Part shown: positions 29,790-40,877 of the stretch, piece after piece
How positions within the stretch are numbered: the stretch's first letter is position 1
Layout of the letters: every line of letters starts with the position of its first letter
Origin: AWTP1-13 sp963814055
GTDB taxonomy: Bacteria > Pseudomonadota > Alphaproteobacteria > Rhizobiales > Hyphomicrobiaceae
Length of the DNA: 64,000 bases
Assembly: GCA_963814055.1 (NCBI GenBank)
Contig: CAWFBJ010000014.1
Location: forward strand, 310,001 to 374,000
Reading direction: 5' to 3'
Notes under the pieces: model-generated
What the model saw: the letters and a program-made list of their open reading frames with translations, nothing else
Told to the model about the DNA's origin: nothing
Databases searched by the model: none
Made by a program: the position numbers and the translations under genes

Positions 29790-31427
29790 GCGGGCCCATG
29801 ACCATCGCCGCTCGTGGACGTGCGCAACCTGTCGGTGCAGTTCCGCTCTGGCGGCAGCGCGGTCGACGCCGTCAAAGGGGTCTCGTTCAACGTCGCCAAG
29901 GGTGAGATCGTGGCGCTTGTGGGCGAGTCGGGCTCGGGCAAGACGGTTTCAGCACTCTCGATCCTGAAGCTTCTGCCATACCCGGCCGTGCATCACCCGA
30001 CGGGGGAAATCCTGTTTGCCGGCCAGGATCTGCTGAAGGCGCCCGACAGCGTCATGCGCAACATCCGCGGCGAGAAGATCTCCATCATCTTCCAGGAGCC
30101 GATGACTTCGCTCAACCCCCTGCACACCATCCGCAAGCAGGTTGGCGAGATCATGAAGGTGCATCAAGGTCTCGACGATGCCACCGCGCGCGAGCGCGTG
30201 CTGGAGCTGCTGCGCAAGGTCGGTCTGGCCGAGCCCGAGAAGCGGCTCAACGCCTATCCCCATCAGCTCTCCGGCGGACAACGCCAGCGCGTGATGATCG
30301 CTATGGCGCTGGCCAACGAGCCGGACCTTCTGATCGCCGACGAGCCGACCACTGCGCTCGACGTCACCATCCAGGCGCAGATTCTCGATCTGCTCAAGGC
30401 TCTGCAACGTGAGAGCGGCATGGCCATGCTGCTCATCACGCACGATCTTGGTGTCGTGCGGCACATGGCGGATCGCGTGTATGTCATGAACGCCGGCAAG
30501 ATCGTCGAGGAGGGCAGGACGGCCGATGTGTTCCAGCGGCCGCAGCATTCCTACACGCGCCATCTGATGTCGGCCGAGCCCAAGGGACGTCCACCCGAGG
30601 CGAGACCCGGTTCTCCGATCGTATTGGAGGCCGAGGACATCAAGGTCTGGTTCCCGATCAGGAAGGGCATGTTCCGGCGCACGGTCGATCACATCAAGGC
30701 GGTGGACGGTCTGTCGCTGAAGCTGCGTGCCGGCGAGACCCTGGCTGTCGTCGGCGAGTCCGGGTCCGGCAAGACGACCTTGGGCCTTGCCCTGCTGCGG
30801 CTCATTTCCTCTCGGGGCCGTATTGCCTACGTGGGCAATCGCATCGACCAGCTGAATTCGCGGGCGATGCGGCCGCTGCGCAAGGAGATGCAGGTTGTCT
30901 TCCAGGACCCCTATGGCTCCCTGTCGCCGCGTCTGTCCGTTGGCCAGATCATCGAGGAAGGCCTGACGATCCAGAAGCCGTCCATGGGCCCTGACGAGCG
31001 GCGCGCGCGTGTCGGCGCCGCGCTGAAGGAAGTCGGGCTCGATCCCGACGGCCAGGATCGTTACCCGCACGAATTCTCCGGCGGCCAGCGCCAGCGCATC
31101 GCGATTGCCCGCGCGATGGTGCTGGAGCCGAAGTTCGTGCTGCTCGACGAGCCTACCAGCGCGCTCGACATGTCGGTGCAGGCACAGATCGTGGACCTGC
31201 TGCGCGACCTGCAGAAACGGCACGACCTCGCCTACCTCTTCATCAGCCACGACCTGAAGGTCGTGCGCGCATTGTCGAATTACGTGGTTGTCCTGAAAAA
31301 CGGCAAGGTGGTCGAGGAAGGACCATCCGGGGAGGTATTTGCCAATCCGCGCGAGACGTATACCAAGGCGCTGCTGGCGGCTGCGTTCGACCTTACGGTT
31401 GCGCACCGCGCCGCGGTGGCGACGTGA
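29786..31427 (+). CDS. yejF: Double ABC-type ATPase of the peptide importer (YejF-like), frameshift after residue 8
   Basis: Two complete ABC cassettes lie in one polypeptide of about 545 residues. Each has Walker A GESGSGKT, a Q-loop (IFQEPMTSLNP; VFQDPYGSLSP), a signature (LSGGQRQR; FSGGQRQR) and Walker B with DEPT. The natural start is probably the ATG at 29786, which overlaps the yejE stop, giving MSGPMTIA and then LVDVRNLSVQFR if one base is removed near 29810. Without repair, a GTG at 29814 opens the main frame. It powers the two upstream permeases from the cytoplasmic side. Confidence 0.93.
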
Positions 31428-31439
31428 GGGGCGGTTGGA

Positions 31440-32387
31440 ATGGCGCTGTTGATTGCCTGCAGCTCGAGGGCGGAGCAGTTCGCAGCCGAGATCCTTGCCC
31501 TCGATCCTGAACTCGACATTCGCATTGCGCCCGATGCCGGCGATGTCGCCGGCATCGACACCGCGTTGGTCTGGCAGCCGCCGCCGGGCCTGCTGCGGAC
31601 GTTGCCGAACCTCAAGCTGATCGTATCGGTCGGCGCCGGGGTCGACGCCCTGGTCGGTGATCCGACCCTGCCCTATGTGCCGCTGGTGCGCTTTGTCGAT
31701 CCCGATCTCACGGGCCGTATGGTCGAGTACATCGCACTCAACGTGCTCTACCATCATCGCCGCATGGCCGAGTTCCGCGAACTGCAAACGCGCAGAGTCT
31801 GGGAGTTCCTTCCCGAGCCGGCTGCGCACGATGTCCGAGTCGGGGTGATGGGGCTCGGCGTGCTGGGTGCGGCTGCTGCTCAGGCGCTCAAGCCGTTCGG
31901 CTATCAGGTGAGAGGCTGGAGCCGCACGTCCAAGACGCTTGACGGGATCGCCTGCTACCACGGCACCACCCAGCTTGAAGCATTCCTCGCCGATACCGAT
32001 ATCCTCGCGGTGCTGCTTCCTCTCACCCCCGACACGCGTGGCATGCTGAACCGGACGCTTTTCCGCGGACTCTCGCGGAGAGGCCGCAGCGGGTTACTGC
32101 CAGGTCCGGTGCTGATCAATGCCGGGCGGGGCGATCTGCAGATCGATGCGGACATCGTTGCCGCTCTCGACGCCGGTGAGCTCTATGCCGCGTCTCTCGA
32201 TGTGTTCCAGGCGGAGCCGCTGCCGGCCGATCATCCGCTATGGTCGCATCCACGGGTCATTGTCACGCCGCACAATGCCGCCGAAAGCGCGCCGGCGGCG
32301 ATCGCACGGTACGCGCTCAGACAGATGCAAGCGCAGCGGCAAGGCCAGCGCCTCGAGAATGTGGTGCACCGCGCGCGCGGGTACTGA
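31440..32387 (+). CDS. D-2-hydroxyacid dehydrogenase (glyoxylate/hydroxypyruvate reductase-like)
   Basis: A 315-residue NAD(P)-dependent dehydrogenase. It has the Rossmann motif GLGVLGAAAAQ, the substrate Arg in INAGRGDLQ, Glu in FQAEPLP and the catalytic His in VTPHNAAES. The overall layout is like GhrA, which reduces glyoxylate and hydroxypyruvate. It starts 12 bases after the ATPase gene with GAGGGG as ribosome-binding site, so it may share that transcript; a metabolic tie to the importer is only a guess. Confidence 0.88.
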   Translation: MALLIACSSRAEQFAAEILALDPELDIRIAPDAGDVAGIDTALVWQPPPGLLRTLPNLKLIVSVGAGVDALVGDPTLPYVPLVRFVDPDLTGRMVEYIALNVLYHHRRMAEFRELQTRRVWEFLPEPAAHDVRVGVMGLGVLGAAAAQALKPFGYQVRGWSRTSKTLDGIACYHGTTQLEAFLADTDILAVLLPLTPDTRGMLNRTLFRGLSRRGRSGLLPGPVLINAGRGDLQIDADIVAALDAGELYAASLDVFQAEPLPADHPLWSHPRVIVTPHNAAESAPAAIARYALRQMQAQRQGQRLENVVHRARGY

Positions 32388-32794
32388 AACCAACTGGTGT
32401 CCATGCAAGTATTGCACGCGCCAATCTATTTTTGCGCGAAGTTCAATAGTCTGCACGCGGAGATTGGCAAGTAGTTATGCATTGTGCGCAAGCGAATAGC
32501 GCGGAGAACTGACGTGCGGTCGTAATGCGCGCCGCCATTATGCCTCAATGGAGGATAAAAACGATAATATCGACGTTGCCAGTATGCCAATCACGCATGG
32601 CTTGAGGCGGTGAGGCATGCGGTAGGGCGAGGGTGCGGTGGACCCCGGCTCTGCGAGCGCGGGTAACTCTCTAGTTCGCATCGGTCGGTGGTAGCCATCG
32701 CGGTCGCCAACGTGTGATTTGCGCTTCATTGCGCAACCTGGGCTCGTAGTACCTTCTGATGCAACCGGTCGTGTTTCGTGTTGAGGAGTTGGAG
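32388..32794 (+). other. Intergenic region upstream of the DsrE-like gene
   Basis: About 400 bases in which I see no convincing gene on either strand. The sequence is locally A/T-richer near 32545-32580 than its surroundings, which may be where a promoter lies, but no clear boxes were recognised. Confidence 0.4.
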
Positions 32795-33295
32795 ATGTCG
32801 ATCAGGAACTGGCGCAGTCTTGGCTTGGCTCTGGCGGTGATGGCCTTCGCGGCTTGGTTGCCGGGGGCGAGTGTCGAGGCGCAAACGGAATCGAAGCCGG
32901 CCAAGGCGGCGACCGCAAGGGGCAAGGTCGCGCACAAGGTGGCGATCCAGGTCAGCCAAAACGACAAGGCGCAAATGGATCTGGCGCTCAACAACGCCAA
33001 GAACATCATCGAATTCTACAAGGGCAAAGGGGAACCGGTAGCGATCGAAATCGTAACCTATGGTCCGGGGCTGCACATGCTGCGCTCCGATACCAGCCCG
33101 GTGAAGGATCGCATCGCGCCGATGGCGCTCGAGAATCGGAACCTGAAGTTCATCGCCTGCGCCAATACCCAGGCCAACCAGAGCAAGGCCGAAGGCAAGC
33201 AGGTCACATTGATCAGTGAGGCTACCGTCATGCCTTCAGGCGTGGTGCGTCTGATGGAACTGCAGAACCAGGGTTACGCCTACATCAGGCCTTGA
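32795..33295 (+). CDS. Secreted DsrE/DsrF-like protein
   Basis: A 166-residue protein that begins with a Sec signal peptide (MSIRNWRSLGLALAVMAFAAW, cleavage after VEA). The mature part has the DsrE-like alpha/beta pattern: HKVAIQVSQNDKAQMDLALN, AIEIVTYGPGLHML and NLKFIACANTQANQ with a single cysteine. Such periplasmic DsrE-like proteins are common in proteobacteria and lack a proven role; the cytoplasmic relatives handle sulfur. I use the ATG at 32795, since the in-frame ATG at 32759 would bury the signal peptide. Confidence 0.82.
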   Translation: MSIRNWRSLGLALAVMAFAAWLPGASVEAQTESKPAKAATARGKVAHKVAIQVSQNDKAQMDLALNNAKNIIEFYKGKGEPVAIEIVTYGPGLHMLRSDTSPVKDRIAPMALENRNLKFIACANTQANQSKAEGKQVTLISEATVMPSGVVRLMELQNQGYAYIRP

Positions 33296-33327
33296 AGCGG
33301 GGGCGTGCGGGCGCCCCGTTCCTGCAT

Positions 33328-33358
33328 CGCTGGCCGTAGCGCGGCGCTTCGGCCAGCG
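33328..33358 (+). terminator. Hairpin after the DsrE-like gene, possible terminator without T-run
   Basis: A perfect 9-bp inverted repeat (CGCTGGCCG 33328-33336; CGGCCAGCG 33350-33358) with a 13-base loop stands 33 bases past the stop. A second GC-rich stem (GGGGCG/CGCCCC) lies just before it. No T-run follows, so intrinsic termination is uncertain. Confidence 0.45.
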
Positions 33359-33409
33359 GTTTCGAAAGGAGATCAGCCGTAGTTGTCATCAGTTGAGAGG
33401 GCGAATGTC

Positions 33410-34566
33410 ATGCGTAGTCCTTTGCGTTCGCGTTGTGCTGCTGCATTTGTGCTCTTTTTTGCCACGCTATCCCTTCCCGTCAGCGCCCAAGCACCGGGAC
33501 CGAAGGCAGTTCCAAGGCCACCGGCGCGTCCGGCTGCGTTGACCGACCAACAGCAAAAGGATCGCATCAACTCCTGGACCGTCGGTCTTGCTGCGGGCCG
33601 GATAGAAGGGGCGCCGCTGCTGCTCGCCTCGGAACTTGCTCGCGTGCTCGACGACGGCGACGACATGCGCGTGCTGCCGATCGTCACGCGAGGACCTTTC
33701 GACAATGTCTACGACCTGCTCTATCTGCGCGGCGTGGATGCGGCCATCGTTTATGGCGACGTGCTCGATCACTTCAAGAACAAGCCCGAGTTCGCCAACT
33801 CCTGGCGTCGCATCAATTATTTGGTGAGCCTGTTTCCGTCGGAAGTGCACGTGTTTCGCTAGGCCCGAGATCAAGTCGATGCAGGACCTTGCCGGCAAGG
33901 TGGTTAATTTCAATACGCCCGGGACGGCGGCGAATTTCTCCGGGCCGATCATCTTTCGCCAGCTCGGCATCGACGTGAAGGCCACCTTCATCCCGCACAA
34001 GCGTTGCCATGGAGAAGATGCGCGAGAGCGACGAGATCGCTGCCACATTCTGGCTGTCGACCAAGCCATTGCCGCAGTTCCTGAAAGGCAAGTGGCCCGA
34101 GGGCTTCAGGTTCCTGCCCGTGGAATACAGCTCGAAGCTCGAGTACTACGCGCCGACCCAGCTCGAGCATGCCGACTATCCCGGCCTGATCCCCGAGGGT
34201 CAGCAGGTTGCGACCATCTCCGTTCCCTCCGTGCTCGCCGTCTATGACTGGCCTGAGAACACCGACCGCTACAGGCGCCTGGTGCGGCTGGTCGATTACC
34301 TGTTCGATCGCTTCGATAAGCTGCAGAAGGAGCCCGGCTACCACGAGCGGTGGAAGGACGTAAACCTCGCCGGCCAGGTGCCTGGATGGCAGCGCTTCCG
34401 TCCGCTGCAGGAGCGGCTCGACAAGATGGCGGCGTCCACGCCGCGCAACGTCGATCCCGCCCTGGCGCGCGAGCAGGCAGCGCGCGTGGCGCCGAACGAT
34501 CGGGCAGCGCAGGATCGGCTGTTCAAGCAGTTCCTGGAGTGGAGCAGCAAACAGAGCCGGCAATGA
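33410..34566 (+). CDS. TAXI-family TRAP transporter solute receptor, two frameshifts
   Basis: A periplasmic receptor with a signal peptide (MRSPLRSRCAAAFVLFFATL...VSAQ). The TAXI-like core is split: WTVGLAAGRIEGAPLLLASEL and VDAAIVYGDVLDHF lie in the first frame. After 33855 one base must be dropped to read VHVFARPEIKSMQDLAGKVVNF. Near 34003 another must be dropped to read FIPHKVAMEKMRESDEIAATFW. The rest (PGLIPEGQQVATISVPSVLAVYDW) is typical of the family. With both repairs the length is about 385 residues. No TRAP membrane subunits adjoin it, so it may act with a partner elsewhere. Confidence 0.8.
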
Positions 34567-34622
34567 AAGTGTCGTCCGCGAAAGCATGAATTCTCTGGAG
34601 TTCAGCGGCGGGAGGGCAATCG

Positions 34623-35506
34623 ATGCTTACGGGAGCGCAGAGGGCGTCAGCACGAGTCGACACGTGGCGCCAGTGCGGACTGGAGATGGCGGGGAGTGCT
34701 GGCTGTCGTGGCCGCCGGCATCGTGATGGCCGGGTGGTCGCAGAAGCGCGCGCAAGCGGCCGACAATGTATCGCTTCTGCTGCAGTTGGCTCAGAACGGG
34801 GGGCGCAGAGATACCGCGCATCGCGGTGCTCGCGACCGTCGTTGGCGAACCTGCCACCCAGATGCCCTTGCAGATTCGCATCGCGCCGACCGAATCGATC
34901 CCGAGAAACAGCTTTCTTCGGCTGAGGGGTTTGCCTCCTACGGCGTCACTTTCGGAAGGTCATTCGATCGCGCCGGGCGCCTGGGCGATCCCGCTCAATG
35001 GGCTTCCGCGCCTTAGACTGAACCTTCCCGCATCCGTTTCGGGCAAGTCGGAACTTGTCATCAGCTTGGTCGATGAGGATGGCAAACTGCTTGCTGAGGC
35101 GCGGGTGTCGCTGGTGATCCAGCAGCAAGCCCCTGTCTCTGTGTCGCCTGCGCCCGCCGCGGTGGAGAAGGATCGCATGCCTGCACCACCTCTGCCCCGC
35201 GTGCAGGCGCCTGCGTTGACGCTGGCGGAGCGGGAAACTGCCGAAAAGATGGTCGCGCGCGGTGAACGCGATCTGGAGCAGGGCAACATCGCGCAGGCGC
35301 GGCAATTCTTCCTGCGCGCCGCCCAAACCGGCCTGGCGCAGGGCGCGCTCATGCTCGCGGCGACCTATGATCCGCGCGAGCTTGCCCGCATGCGCGCCGT
35401 GAGCGTCCAGCCCAACATCGCCGAGGCCCGCAAGTGGTACACGCGCGCAGTCGAGCTTGGTGCGCCGGATGCTGCGCACAAGCTGGCGACGCTCGGCGGC
35501 AATTGA
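34623..35506 (+). CDS. SEL1/TPR-like membrane-anchored protein, two frameshifts
   Basis: It starts at an ATG (34623) with GGGAGGG eight bases upstream. One base must be dropped near 34692 to read a membrane helix (VLAVVAAGIVMAGW), and one G of a six-G run at 34798-34803 to pass from LLLQLAQNGG to AEIPRIAVLATVVGEP. The C-terminal half (about residues 190-290) has SEL1/TPR-like helices: ALTLAERETAEKMVARG and AEARKWYTRAVELGAPDAAHKLA. It is predicted to be a periplasmic, helix-anchored scaffolding protein of unknown role, and it follows the TAXI receptor closely. Confidence 0.65.
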
Positions 35507-35516
35507 TCGGCCGACA

Positions 35517-37064
35517 TCAGTCGGCTGCAATCGCCGGGGCGGGCCGGAGGCCGAGTCCGCGCACGCGGATGAGCACGATGAGCGGGAACGCCACGATCGT
35601 CATGATCATCATGAGCTTGAAATCGTTGGCATAGGCGATGATGGTCGCCTGCTGGGTCATGATCTGCTCGAGCAAGGCACGACCCGTCTCGGTCCTTGGA
35701 TCGAGCATGGCGGCGGCCGGGTCGGCCAGCGCCTGATTGAAAGGCGTGATGCTTTCAGCCAACCGGGCGTGCATGAGGATCGTCTTGTTGGTGAGGTTGG
35801 CAATCACGATGGAGACGCCGATCGAGCTTCCGAGGTTGCGGATCAGCGTCCACATCGCGGTGGCCTGCGTGAGCAACTGCGGCCTCACGGATGACAGTGC
35901 AACGGTGTTGAGGGGCACAAACAGGAAGCCCAGTCCAAAGCCCTGCAGCAAGCTGACCCAGACGATCGTGCGCACCGCTGTGTCAGGAGCGAAGCCGATC
36001 GAATAGTAGAGGGAAACGGTGCAGCACGTGAGACCGAAAGCGAGCATCAGGCGAGGGTCCATGCGTGTCATGAGCCGGCCAGCCGTCAGCATGGCAAACG
36101 CCATCCCAATTCCGCGCGTGGCAAGCAACAGACCGGCATCGATGATCGGGTAACCCATGACACCTTGCAGGAAGGGCGCCATAAGCGCCATCGAGGCAAC
36201 GAGCAGGACGCCGCACATGAACATGAAGACGAGGCCGATGATGAAATTGCGGTCGCCGAAAATTTCGATGGAAATGAAAGGCTTCGGCGTCGTGAGCGAG
36301 TGCGCGATGAAGAAGTAGAAGCCCGCGGCCGACACGATCGACGTCGCAACGATTTCCGTGGAGTCGAACCAGCCCAGCTGCTCGCCGCGATCGAGCATGA
36401 GTTGCAGAGCGCCAATGCCGATGCTGAGCGCGGCAAACCCCAACCAGTCGAACGACAGGCGCTGGTCGCCCTCGGTCTCGTCCATGAAGGTCAGGAGGCC
36501 GAGCGTAGTGGCAATGCCGAAGGGGAGATTGATGAAGAAGATCCAGCGCCAAGTGTAATTTTCCGTGAGCCAGCCGCCCAGGATCGGGCCCATGATCGGG
36601 CCGATCATGACGCCCATGCCCCACAGCGACATGGCCCAGCCCCGGCGCTCGGGCGGGTAGATCTGGAGCATGACCGTCTGTGACAGCGGCACCAGCGCCG
36701 CCCCGAACATGCCCTGCACAATCCGGAACGCGACGATCTCCTCGATGCTCTGGGCGATGCCGCACAGCATGGATGCGATGGTGAATCCTGTGACGCACGT
36801 GATCAGCAGCTTCTTGATGCCGAAGCGGGCCGCGAGCCAGCCCACGGGCGCAGTCATGACCGCTGCAGCCACGACATAGGACGTGAGCACCCAGCTCACC
36901 TGGTCGATGGTGGCAGACAGGCTGCCCTGCATGTAGGGCAGCGACACGTTGGCGATGGTGATGTCCAGCACCTGCATGATGGTGGCCATCATGACGCTGA
37001 TCGTAACCAACAGGCGCTGCATGGACGGGGTCAGGCCGTGGGCCCGGCCGGCCGCCCCGATCAT
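35517..37064 (-). CDS. emrB: DHA2-family multidrug efflux MFS transporter (EmrB-like)
   Basis: The 515-residue protein has about 14 hydrophobic helices and DHA2 hallmarks: LDITIANVSLPYMQG in helix 1, WVLTSYVVAAAVMTAP, a GWLAARFGIKKLL loop, and PLSQTVMLQIYPPERRGWAM. It exports hydrophobic compounds using the proton gradient and couples to the adaptor encoded directly upstream (four-base overlap at 37061-37064). It is the last gene of the marR-emrA-emrB operon. Confidence 0.94.
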   Translation of the reverse strand: MIGAAGRAHGLTPSMQRLLVTISVMMATIMQVLDITIANVSLPYMQGSLSATIDQVSWVLTSYVVAAAVMTAPVGWLAARFGIKKLLITCVTGFTIASMLCGIAQSIEEIVAFRIVQGMFGAALVPLSQTVMLQIYPPERRGWAMSLWGMGVMIGPIMGPILGGWLTENYTWRWIFFINLPFGIATTLGLLTFMDETEGDQRLSFDWLGFAALSIGIGALQLMLDRGEQLGWFDSTEIVATSIVSAAGFYFFIAHSLTTPKPFISIEIFGDRNFIIGLVFMFMCGVLLVASMALMAPFLQGVMGYPIIDAGLLLATRGIGMAFAMLTAGRLMTRMDPRLMLAFGLTCCTVSLYYSIGFAPDTAVRTIVWVSLLQGFGLGFLFVPLNTVALSSVRPQLLTQATAMWTLIRNLGSSIGVSIVIANLTNKTILMHARLAESITPFNQALADPAAAMLDPRTETGRALLEQIMTQQATIIAYANDFKLMMIMTIVAFPLIVLIRVRGLGLRPAPAIAAD

Positions 37065-38173
37065 GGATCTGGGTCCTGGGCTACGGCGCTCGATCCGAGC
37101 AGGCGGGCGAGCCTGCCGCGCCGGCCGGTGTCGATCTCAACGGTGGCACTCATACCGGCCCGCAGCCGCCGAAGGTCCTGCCCAGGCGCGAACTCGATGC
37201 GCATCGGCACACGTTGGACGATCTTGATCCAGTTGCCGGCAGCGTTCTGCGGCGGGAGGATGGCAAACTGTGCCCCCGTGCCGGGGCTGATGGCGCCAAC
37301 TGCGCCCGACCATTCCTTGTCGGGAAATGCGTCGACCGTGATGGTCACAAGCTGGCCGTGGCGTACGTTCGTGAGGTCGGTCTCCTTGGGGTTGGCGTCG
37401 ATCCAGACGTTGTCGCTGCTGATGACGCTGAAGACGGCCGTCCCGGCGGTGAGGAATCGTCCCATCTGAATGCTGGCCACCTGCGTGGCGACACCGGAGA
37501 TGGGTGCGCGCAGCACGGTATTGTACAGGTCACGCTCGGTGCGTTCGAGCGACACGGTGGCTTCGATGAATTGAGGGTATTTTTCGATCGCCAGGCCCGG
37601 ATCATCGAGCAACTGAATGCGCAGCGTCCGCTCTTGCTGCTCAAGCAGCTCGAGCTGGGTCTTGGCGGCGATCAGCGACACCCTGGATTTGTCGAGGTCG
37701 GATGGCGTGCTGATGCGATTGCTGAGCAGCTGGGTCTTGCGGTCGAAATCGGCTTGGGCTGCAGCGAGGCTCTGGCGTGACAGGTCTGCCTGCGTCGCGA
37801 CGCTGGCCAGATTGGCCTTCAGAGCCGCAAAATCGCTGCGCACGCGCACCAGTTTTGCCTGCGCCTCCTGCGCTGCCAGGCGATAGGAGACCGGATCGAT
37901 CGCCAGCAATTCGTCGCCCAGTTTGAGGAGCTGGCCCTCGACGACGGATATGCGCACGACCTTGCCCGACACCTCGGGTGTGATCAGTACCTTTTCGGCG
38001 CCGATGTAGGCGTTGTCGGTCGACACGTAGCGGCCGCTGAAGAGATAGAAGCCCAGCGCTATCGCTGCGACGAGTGTCGGGATCAGCACCAAAAGGATCA
38101 GGCGCAACGACGGCAGCCTGGACGCGTCCAATCGAACAGATACGCGCGCGAGCCATGAGGGTTTAGCCAGCAT
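37061..38173 (-). CDS. emrA: HlyD-family membrane fusion protein (EmrA-like)
   Basis: A 370-residue periplasmic adaptor with one N-terminal membrane helix (LILLVLIPTLVAAIALGFYL), the biotinyl-lipoyl half-motif around SGRYVSTDNAYIGAEKV, a long coiled-coil region (about residues 95-200) and a beta-barrel C-terminal part (VWIDANPKETDLTNV). I chose MLAKPSW (38173), which overlaps the marR stop by about 11 bases; an in-frame start further up lies wholly inside marR. It links EmrB to an outer-membrane channel. Confidence 0.93.
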   Translation of the reverse strand: MLAKPSWLARVSVRLDASRLPSLRLILLVLIPTLVAAIALGFYLFSGRYVSTDNAYIGAEKVLITPEVSGKVVRISVVEGQLLKLGDELLAIDPVSYRLAAQEAQAKLVRVRSDFAALKANLASVATQADLSRQSLAAAQADFDRKTQLLSNRISTPSDLDKSRVSLIAAKTQLELLEQQERTLRIQLLDDPGLAIEKYPQFIEATVSLERTERDLYNTVLRAPISGVATQVASIQMGRFLTAGTAVFSVISSDNVWIDANPKETDLTNVRHGQLVTITVDAFPDKEWSGAVGAISPGTGAQFAILPPQNAAGNWIKIVQRVPMRIEFAPGQDLRRLRAGMSATVEIDTGRRGRLARLLGSSAVAQDPDP

Positions 38174-38651
38174 GGCGCACCCCGTTGGTTTGGCGCCGGG
38201 CACCGTTGGCGGCCGATGACTTGCGGATGTTGCCCCTGATGCGCAGCAGCATGTCCAAGAGGTTGGCGGTTTCCGCCTCGCTGAACGAAGCCAGCACACT
38301 GGCGGAGATTTCACGGCCCAGGGGAACCAAGCTGGACAGCGTGATGCGGCCTTTGTCCGTGAGATAGAGGCAGTTGGCCCGCCGGTCGCTCGGGTGGGGC
38401 CGCCGTTCGACCAGCCCTTGGCTGCACAAGCGGTCGATTAGCCGAGCAACGGAGATTGGCTGAATCTCGAGGGCCTCGGCCATTTCGGCTTGCATCATCC
38501 CTTCCTGCCGCTCGAGCCGCAGCAGCACGCCCCACTGCGCGCGCGTCATGCCGTGCTCGCGCGCCCGCTGATCGACGTAGGTACGCATGGCGCGTGCGAC
38601 GTCGGTGATCTGGAACAGGATTTCGCGACGGACGGCCGGACTGCGCGACAT
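38163..38651 (-). CDS. MarR-family transcriptional regulator
   Basis: This 162-residue winged-helix protein heads the efflux operon. The MarR DNA-binding region includes ALEIQPISVARLIDRLCSQGLVERR and the wing DRRANCLYLTDKG. It probably represses its own operon and is released by the drugs the pump exports, as in EmrR/MprA systems; here the link rests on operon structure. A palindromic site stands 14-42 bases upstream of its start codon. Confidence 0.93.
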   Translation of the reverse strand: MSRSPAVRREILFQITDVARAMRTYVDQRAREHGMTRAQWGVLLRLERQEGMMQAEMAEALEIQPISVARLIDRLCSQGLVERRPHPSDRRANCLYLTDKGRITLSSLVPLGREISASVLASFSEAETANLLDMLLRIRGNIRKSSAANGARRQTNGVRHAG

Positions 38652-38664
38652 TGGGGCCCACTCA

Positions 38665-38693
38665 GCTTATGGGCTTATAATAAGCAGGCTTAT
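38665..38693 (-). promoter_or_regulatory. Probable MarR operator upstream of marR-emrAB
   Basis: The sequence GCTTAT-A-ATAAGC (38673-38685) is a perfect 6-bp inverted repeat with one central base. It is flanked by two further GCTTAT copies at 38665-38670 and 38688-38693. Its A/T-rich palindromic nature and its place just before the marR start codon fit autoregulation by the MarR protein. Confidence 0.7.
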
Positions 38694-38850
38694 GATTTCG
38701 TACCGCTGAATTGTTTGCAGAGCTGGAATGCGCGGCGCTCGGGCGGTGTCTTGGATGACGGTAAACAAAGGCTGCTGGCAGCAGCGCAATGGCACCGCCG
38801 GCGGGAACCTGGCGGTAACCAGAATGCTGGAGTAGCCAGCAGAGGCGGGC

Positions 38851-39959
<1,109 letters not shown>

Positions 39960-39963
<4 letters not shown>

Positions 39964-40877
39964 CCCTTTGTTGCACCGGCCGTCAGGCCGGAGATGTAGT
40001 AGTCCATCAGGAATGCGTAGATGATGAGCGGCGGGGCGGCTCCGAGCAGCGCGCCCGTCATGATCTGGCCCCAGTTGAACACGTCGCCCTTGATGAGCGA
40101 TGTGATGATGCCGACCGGCAGCACGAGCTGGTCGGCCGAGGTCGTGAACGCCAGCGGGTAAAGGAACTGCGCCCAGCTCACCGTGAACGCGAAGATGGTG
40201 GCGGCGATGATGCCGGGCAGTGCCACGGGAATGAAGATCTTGGTCAGCGTCTGGGTCCAGCTTGCGCCGTCGATCAGCGCTGCCTCATCCAGTTCCTTAG
40301 GTATGGAAGCGAAGTAGCCGATCATAATCCACGTACAGAACGGCACCGTCAGTGTCGGGTAGAGGATCAGCAACACCCACCACCGGTTGATAAGCTGAAT
40401 GCCGGTGTATTCGTAGATCGTGGCAAACATCTTGAAGAGAGGCAGGAACAGCAGCGTTTCGGGGATGAGGTAGGTCAGGAACACCCCCGTGGCGAGTGTT
40501 GTGGAACCCCAGAACTTCATGCGCGAGAGCGCGAACGCGGCCGGCACGCTGATCAGCATCGTAATAGTCACGGTCACGACGGACACGATGACCGAGTTGC
40601 GGAAGTATCCCAGGTACTGGGAGGAGGTCAGGAGCTCGCGGTAGTTGTCGAGCGTCGGGTTGAAGACCCACCAAGGGTTTCGGGCAGCCGAGATCTCGGC
40701 GCTGGTCTTGAGTGACGTGATCAGCATGTAGATGGGCGGCAGCAGGAAGAAGATCACGAACAGGATCAGAAAGAAGTACGACCAGCGCAGCGCCCATTTG
40801 CGGTCGTTGCTCATGCTGCCGTATTTTTTCGGCCTGGCAGCGGGTATGGCACCCATGGTGGCGTCGGCGGTGGCCAT
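39960..40877 (-). CDS. Sugar ABC transporter permease (UgpE/MalG-like)
   Basis: A 305-residue inner-membrane permease with six hydrophobic helices (first: WSYFFLILFVIFFLLPPIYML) and the EAA loop SIPKELDEAALIDGASWTQ, which docks to the ATPase. Its stop overlaps the ATPase start, and its start shares the base position of the other permease's stop, showing tight coupling. The charged N-terminus up to KWALRWSY is cytoplasmic. Confidence 0.93.

Noticed and set aside
29949..31961. A 670-codon minus-strand reading
   Set aside because: Antisense shadow of the double ATPase and hydroxyacid dehydrogenase genes, which have clear motifs.
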